IMG/VR virus record: IMGVR_UViG_3300017779_003527
Coordinates: 1-53,778 of that record
DNA from: a virus
DNA: 53,778 nt
Direction: 5' to 3' (one strand)
Every line of letters begins with the position of its first letter. Positions within the stretch are counted from its first letter, which is position 1. Below are positions 48,968 through 53,778 of this stretch, in pieces. A program made the position numbers and the translations under genes. Below the pieces are notes generated by a model, which worked only from the letters and a program-made list of their open reading frames with translations, was not told the origin of the DNA and searched no databases.

Positions 48968-51900
48968 ATGGGAATAGAAACAGATCTAAATGTAAGTCCT
49001 TATTATGATGACTTCGACGAAACGAAGAATTATCATAAGGTATTATTTAAACCAGCAGTAGCTCTACAAGCTAGGGAATTAACTCAGCTGCAGACTATTC
49101 TACAAAACCAAGTTGAAAGATTTGGCCAACATGTATTTAAAGAAGGATCAATAGTAAAAGGATGTACATTTAATTTCAATTCTTCTATTGACTATTTAAA
49201 AATATTAGATAAAACTATTGCAGGAACAGATGTAAATGTTGCATTAATTTCTGAAGGAGATTACTTAAGAGGTCAAACTGCTAACTTAGTCTCTCGTGTT
49301 GTTGATAGAGCAAGTGGATTAGAAACACAGAACCCAGATCTAAATACATTATTTTTTAATTACATTAGTTCAGATAATGCAGTAACAAAATATTCTAATG
49401 GTGAGATAATAGAAGTATATCCAGCAGCCACGGGACTTGCTAATATACAAGTTACTAACAATGGAACCAATGGATATTCAAACTCAGATACAGTTACAAT
49501 TACATCCAGCAATGGTGGAAATGCTACAGCTAATGTTATAACAAACAACATTGGAGCAGTTACATCAATTAACGTGACTGCAAATGGTACAGGATTTACT
49601 GCTGACGATTATCCTACAGCTACTATTACATCAGCTAATGCTAGTGCTAATGGAGCAACATTAAGAGTTAATCTTCAAGAGACAATGAGAATAACTGCAG
49701 CCAACTCGAGTTTCTTTGATGCAGGTGGAAACACACAATTTAATATAACCGGTAAGTCATACCAGATGTCTGTCGGTGATGGAGTAATATTCCAAAAAGG
49801 AATATTCCAAAGATTTGCAGAACAATCAATTATAGTATCTAAGTACACTAATAAGCCTCATGAATTGGCTGTAGGTGCAGAGACATTAGAAAGCACCGTT
49901 AATAACAGCGTTGATACTTCTCTATTAGACAATGCAGCAGGATTTAATAATGAAAATGCTCCTGGTGCTGATAGATTAAAACTAGAACCAACATTAGTTG
50001 TCAATACTGTATCTAATGCAACATCATCAAACAACTTTTTAAAATTAGTAGAATTTAATTTTGGTACTGTTATTGGTAAATCACAAGGCGCTCAATTAAA
50101 TAGTCTTGGCGATCAAATGGCCAGAAGAACCTATGAAGAAAGTGGGGACTATGTTGTAGAGCCGTTTGGTTTAACCACAGAAGAAAGAGTAGGTGATGCT
50201 AATAATATAACTGTAATGGTTGGAGCTGGTACAGGTTACGTTCAAGGAAAAAGATTTGAATTGTCTGGAGCTACTAGAATGAAGCTACCTAGAGCAAGAA
50301 CAACACAAACAGCAACATCACAATCAGTATCAATTAACTACGGTTCATATATTGAAGTTGATGAGTTAGTTGGAGAATTTGGTGAAGTAAACAATGACCT
50401 AGTCTTAATAATGGACAAGGCTTTTGATGCTATTAGTGGCACGACAAATGGAGCCAATAGTTCATTATCAGCAGCAAGTAATACAGCCGTGACTTATGAT
50501 GGCGTAACAAGTAGTGTTGTTGGTACAGCAAGAGTCAGATCCCTAGAACAACAAGGTGATCTTCCAGGTGGATCCAATAACAAATATAAATTATATCTTT
50601 ATGACATTAAAATGTCAACAGGTTTTTCATTCAATAAACATGCTAAATCAATTTGGCATTATAAAGGTGGTAGTGAATATACAGTAGCTGGTTATCAAAC
50701 AAATATTGCAGTATCAGGTGTAGCAGATATAGTTTTAGATGGTAACAGCCTAGCAGAAATTAAAGACGCATCATTTAATAAATTAGTATTTCCAATAGGA
50801 CAAAAAGGTGTATCTGCCGTTAATGCAAATGGTAATTATACATTTAGAAGAAAGCAAACATTAAGTTTTAGTACTGGTGGAACAGGATTTGTTGATCTTA
50901 GTGATGCTAACCAGACATTTGGTTATGGTAGTACGGGCGATCTAAATGAGACACAAGAAAAAGAATTAATACTTATTCCTCAAGAAGATGGAACAGGGTC
51001 AGCTGCAGAATCTACTAATGCTGATGTCAACGGAACAAGTACTCCAGTAGTTACAAGTTGCTCTACGACTAATCTAAGAGTCGGAGATCATGTTAAGATT
51101 GATACTAAAATTAGACAAATTACAGGCATCAACAGTGCCACATCATTTACAGTTAATCAAAACGTAGGTGTAGATCATAATTCAAATGGAACAGTTACTA
51201 GATTCTTCCCTAAGCATTATCCTTTATCGTTACATAATAGATCGGATGCAAAAGGCACAGTTAGTAATAGTGGTCAGAGATTAACTATTAACATAGACAG
51301 AGCATTAACGGCTCAGATGAATTGTTCTGTAACACATAATGTAGTAGATACAGCAGAAGCAGGTAAAACAAAATCTTTAAGCACTACAGAGATGTCTATA
51401 CTAACAGTAAACAATGCAGGGTTATATACTGGACCTTGGACATTAGGTGTTCCAGATGCATTAAGTTTAGTAGAAGTTTGTGTATCTAATTCAGGATCTA
51501 ACACTGTTGCAAACTCAACAGTATACAATACAGCTACAGGTTATGGTACTAATGTCACTGAGAACTTTGAAATTGTTACTGGACAGAAAGATGGTTTCTA
51601 TGGTTTATCTACATTAAAAATAAAACCAGATTCTGGATATTCATTATCTGCTGGTATGAACTTAGCAGTTAAATTTAAGCACTTTACAGAAAGTGGATCA
51701 GGATTCTTTAGTTACCAATCATATAATACTATGATATCTGGTGAAGATATTACTATTCAAGAGATTCCCGTATTTGCATCACCACAAGATGGAACAGAAA
51801 TTTCATTAAGAGATTCAATTGACTTTAGACCTCAAGTAGCTACAACAGCTAATGTAGGTGCAACATTTGCAGCTGGTGGTACTAACCATACATTAAACCC

Positions 51901-53778
51901 AGCAGCAACAGAAACATTTTCTAACGCAAGTTTGTTATCAACACCAAATAAAACATGGTCATCAAATGTAACATATTATCTACCTAGAAAAGACAGACTA
52001 GTAATAGAAAGCGGTGGTATAAGAGTAGTTCAAGGACAGCCTAGTGTTAATCCTCAACTTCCAGATATCCCACCTCAAGCAATGCAGCTAGGGACAATGG
52101 ATATTCCAGTGTTCCCAACTTTAAGTACACAAGGTGGCAAGTTTTACAAGAGACCAGATTTAGCAGTTAAGATAAGAGCTACTCAGTTAAAAAGATATAC
52201 AATGGGTGATATTAGAAAAATTGACGATAGAGTTAATAATCTCGAATATTATTCATCACTAAATTTATTAGAAACTAATACTAAAGACTCAGTATTGCCA
52301 GGTAAAACAAACGCAGCACTTAATAGATTTAAGAATGGATTTATTGTTGATAACTTTGCATCTCTAACTAATGGTAATATTCTTAATAATGAACACAAAG
52401 CAGGTATTGACGAAGCAAGAAAACTTCTAACATCAAAGTTTGAAAAGTATCACGTAGAATTAAAATACGAAAGTGGTGCTAATATTACTCAACACGGTGA
52501 TCATATAACACCAAGATATGAACAAAATTTATTAATACAACAAAATAAAGCTAGTGGAACAAGAAGATGTACTTCGCAATATTGGAAGTATAATGGAGCT
52601 GTAAAATTATTCCCAGATTACATATCAAGAGTAGATGAGACAATAGTACCAGAACAAGCAATGCAAATAGATGTAGACGTAGCGTCTGGAACATTAGCGT
52701 TATTAGATTCATTGAATAAAGCAATGCCATCTCAATTTACTTCTGATGAAGTTATTAGTGAGGAAGCTGATACCAGATTAACTTCTACCACAGAAACAGA
52801 TACAACAAGAACAGATACTTTTGAAACAATAGTAACTCAAAATGTTAGAAGAACAACAAGTACGGTATCTGGTTCAACAGCAACAACTAAAAAGAAAGTT
52901 GGTGAATTTATGACCAGCTTAGCATTCCAACCTTATATTCCTGGAACGTTAATTAGATTTGTCGCGACAGGATTAAGACCAGGTCTTAGACATTATATAT
53001 TCTTTGATGAAGTAAATGTAAACGAGCACGTAACGCCAAGTGAATTACGTAATTACTCTACCAGCGAAAAAGCATTGTCTACACTTTCTACTTCCAATGC
53101 AAAAGAAAGAATAATTAGAGAAAAAAGTTCAGGATCAGCATTAACTGCTAACTCTATGGGATCAATTGCAGGTGTACTAAGTATCCCTTCTAATACATTC
53201 TTTGCAGGCGAAAGAAAATTTGTAATTACAGATGTAGATAACTTAGCTCAAATTAAAGATTCTGTTTCTGCTGCAACTGCTAGATTTAATTGTTACAACT
53301 TCTCTGTTAATACATCAGAAATACATCAGACAACAAGATCACCAATACTAAGTTCAAGCCAATCTGGTGATGTGTTGAGAATAAGAAAGGATCCAACTAC
53401 ATCGCAAGTAGTAACTACGCTACCGCCACCACCACAAACTAATACAGTTGCTAATACTGTACCTGATATTGGCATATTTGACTTTAATGGTGATATAATA
53501 GTTTTACCTAATACAGCCATTGTAAATGCAGCTGCCAATACATTTGTACCAGCACGACCAATAATTGATGGAGATCTATGTATTGATATTGGTATTCCTA
53601 GATTTGATATGGGGTTCCGAAGTTTTTCAGAACCTCCTTTAATGGGGTTAGATTTCAATGATTGTGACGACGACGATCCATTATGTCAAACTTTTATGCT
53701 AAACGATGGTATGTTTGGTGGATCACCAACAGGCTTCTTATCATCTATAGATTTATATTTTGCAGAAAAAGATCCTAA
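48968..53778 (+). CDS. giant DUF4815 virion protein, 3' truncated by window edge
   Basis: Open from ATG 48968 to the last base (1603 full codons) with no stop found. LNVSPYYDDFDETKNYHKVL, FKPAVALQARELTQLQTILQ, NQVERFGQHVFKEGSIV is the start of the DUF4815 family of marine T4-like phages. Beta-rich and repetitive (VTNNGTNGYSNSDTVTITSS, VTANGTGFTADDYP), with central ISLRDSIDFRPQVATTANVG and KRYTMGDIRKIDDRVNNLEY typical of fibre-attachment baseplate proteins. Near the visible end a Pro/Asp-rich stretch (LPPPPQTN, FNDCDDDDP) precedes further sequence. Probably in the gp9/gp10 position, linking fibres. Confidence 0.88.
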   Translation, partial: MGIETDLNVSPYYDDFDETKNYHKVLFKPAVALQARELTQLQTILQNQVERFGQHVFKEGSIVKGCTFNFNSSIDYLKILDKTIAGTDVNVALISEGDYLRGQTANLVSRVVDRASGLETQNPDLNTLFFNYISSDNAVTKYSNGEIIEVYPAATGLANIQVTNNGTNGYSNSDTVTITSSNGGNATANVITNNIGAVTSINVTANGTGFTADDYPTATITSANASANGATLRVNLQETMRITAANSSFFDAGGNTQFNITGKSYQMSVGDGVIFQKGIFQRFAEQSIIVSKYTNKPHELAVGAETLESTVNNSVDTSLLDNAAGFNNENAPGADRLKLEPTLVVNTVSNATSSNNFLKLVEFNFGTVIGKSQGAQLNSLGDQMARRTYEESGDYVVEPFGLTTEERVGDANNITVMVGAGTGYVQGKRFELSGATRMKLPRARTTQTATSQSVSINYGSYIEVDELVGEFGEVNNDLVLIMDKAFDAISGTTNGANSSLSAASNTAVTYDGVTSSVVGTARVRSLEQQGDLPGGSNNKYKLYLYDIKMSTGFSFNKHAKSIWHYKGGSEYTVAGYQTNIAVSGVADIVLDGNSLAEIKDASFNKLVFPIGQKGVSAVNANGNYTFRRKQTLSFSTGGTGFVDLSDANQTFGYGSTGDLNETQEKELILIPQEDGTGSAAESTNADVNGTSTPVVTSCSTTNLRVGDHVKIDTKIRQITGINSATSFTVNQNVGVDHNSNGTVTRFFPKHYPLSLHNRSDAKGTVSNSGQRLTINIDRALTAQMNCSVTHNVVDTAEAGKTKSLSTTEMSILTVNNAGLYTGPWTLGVPDALSLVEVCVSNSGSNTVANSTVYNTATGYGTNVTENFEIVTGQKDGFYGLSTLKIKPDSGYSLSAGMNLAVKFKHFTESGSGFFSYQSYNTMISGEDITIQEIPVFASPQDGTEISLRDSIDFRPQVATTANVGATFAAGGTNHTLNPAATETFSNASLLSTPNKTWSSNVTYYLPRKDRLVIESGGIRVVQGQPSVNPQLPDIPPQAMQLGTMDIPVFPTLSTQGGKFYKRPDLAVKIRATQLKRYTMGDIRKIDDRVNNLEYYSSLNLLETNTKDSVLPGKTNAALNRFKNGFIVDNFASLTNGNILNNEHKAGIDEARKLLTSKFEKYHVELKYESGANITQHGDHITPRYEQNLLIQQNKASGTRRCTSQYWKYNGAVKLFPDYISRVDETIVPEQAMQIDVDVASGTLALLDSLNKAMPSQFTSDEVISEEADTRLTSTTETDTTRTDTFETIVTQNVRRTTSTVSGSTATTKKKVGEFMTSLAFQPYIPGTLIRFVATGLRPGLRHYIFFDEVNVNEHVTPSELRNYSTSEKALSTLSTSNAKERIIREKSSGSALTANSMGSIAGVLSIPSNTFFAGERKFVITDVDNLAQIKDSVSAATARFNCYNFSVNTSEIHQTTRSPILSSSQSGDVLRIRKDPTTSQVVTTLPPPPQTNTVANTVPDIGIFDFNGDIIVLPNTAIVNAAANTFVPARPIIDGDLCIDIGIPRFDMGFRSFSEPPLMGLDFNDCDDDDPLCQTFMLNDGMFGGSPTGFLSSIDLYFAEKDP

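Noticed and set aside
41510-53778. apparent DNA repeats in the wedge genes
   Set aside because: Similarity is at the amino-acid composition and motif level (Asn/Thr/Ser/Gly), without long identical DNA copies; not annotated as nucleotide repeats.
1-53778. CRISPR arrays, insertion sequences, integrase or att sites
   Set aside because: No regularly spaced repeats, transposase, integrase or direct-repeat boundaries were seen; the layout is that of a lytic phage.

Overview
The window is about 54 kb of AT-rich, very densely coded phage DNA (roughly 35% G+C by eye). It comes from a T4-type contractile-tailed virus. Direct evidence is a large set of T4 core genes in recognisable T4 synteny (gp2-gp4-gp53-gp5; gp25-gp6-gp7-gp8; gp26-gp51-tape measure; gp59-gp32-gp33), DenV, the T4 RNase H, a gp31-like co-chaperonin, and late promoters of the NATAAATA type. 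Low G+C, DUF932, DUF4815, flavodoxin, glutaredoxin, 2OG-Fe(II) oxygenases and curli genes fit marine T4-like phages of SAR11/OM43-type bacteria or picocyanobacteria. No photosynthesis gene is present, so I lean towards a heterotroph phage; this host call is an inference. No tRNA, CRISPR array or insertion sequence was seen.

Layout. (1) 1-1198: a partial 2OG-Fe(II) oxygenase-like gene, a small unknown gene and denV. (2) 1228-2085: an early/late promoter pair and a run of tiny membrane proteins. (3) 2081-11602: an accessory block with two structural-looking unknowns, two small TM/coiled-coil proteins, csgF, csgG, two curlin-repeat proteins, a FecR-domain protein, an acyl carrier protein, a tubulin-tyrosine-ligase-like ATP-grasp enzyme, a CHASE2-class III nucleotidyl cyclase and a small membrane protein. 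This is the most unusual part of the window. (4) 11618-18187: host-interaction and metabolism genes (HAD phosphatase, SprT-like protease, peroxiredoxin, phosphoribosyltransferase, COQ4, IscU, IscA, glutaredoxin, and an amber-split glycosyltransferase). (5) 18143-22590, minus strand: replication-associated genes (PDDEXK nuclease, gp31-like, DUF6433, RNase H) plus a glycosyltransferase-like protein. (6) 22673-28959: flavodoxin, a stand-alone DUF932 unit with its own promoter and terminator, two oxygenases, a structured leader RNA ahead of three glycosyltransferases, gp33 and a QueC-like protein. (7) 28964-30473: gp59 and gp32. (8) 30474-35715, minus strand: tape measure, holin-like protein, gp51, gp26, gp54, gp2 and gp4. 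(9) 35731-53778: gp48, gp53, gp27, gp5, an unknown, gp25, gp6, gp7, gp8 and a giant DUF4815 protein that runs off the window.

Regulation is readable. Ten sigma70-like early promoters share TTGAC(T/C), an exactly 17-bp spacer and, mostly, TATAAT. Late promoters read NATAAATA. At four genes (2094, 3311, 35715 minus, 41128), and a fifth with one mismatch, the late box lies exactly 5 nt before the ATG, which predicts leaderless late mRNAs. Working idea: the 3.3-11.6 kb block is expressed late and places a curli-type CsgG/CsgF pore with two curlin-repeat substrates in the host outer membrane, with signalling or modification partners (FecR, CHASE2-cyclase, ATP-grasp ligase, ACP).
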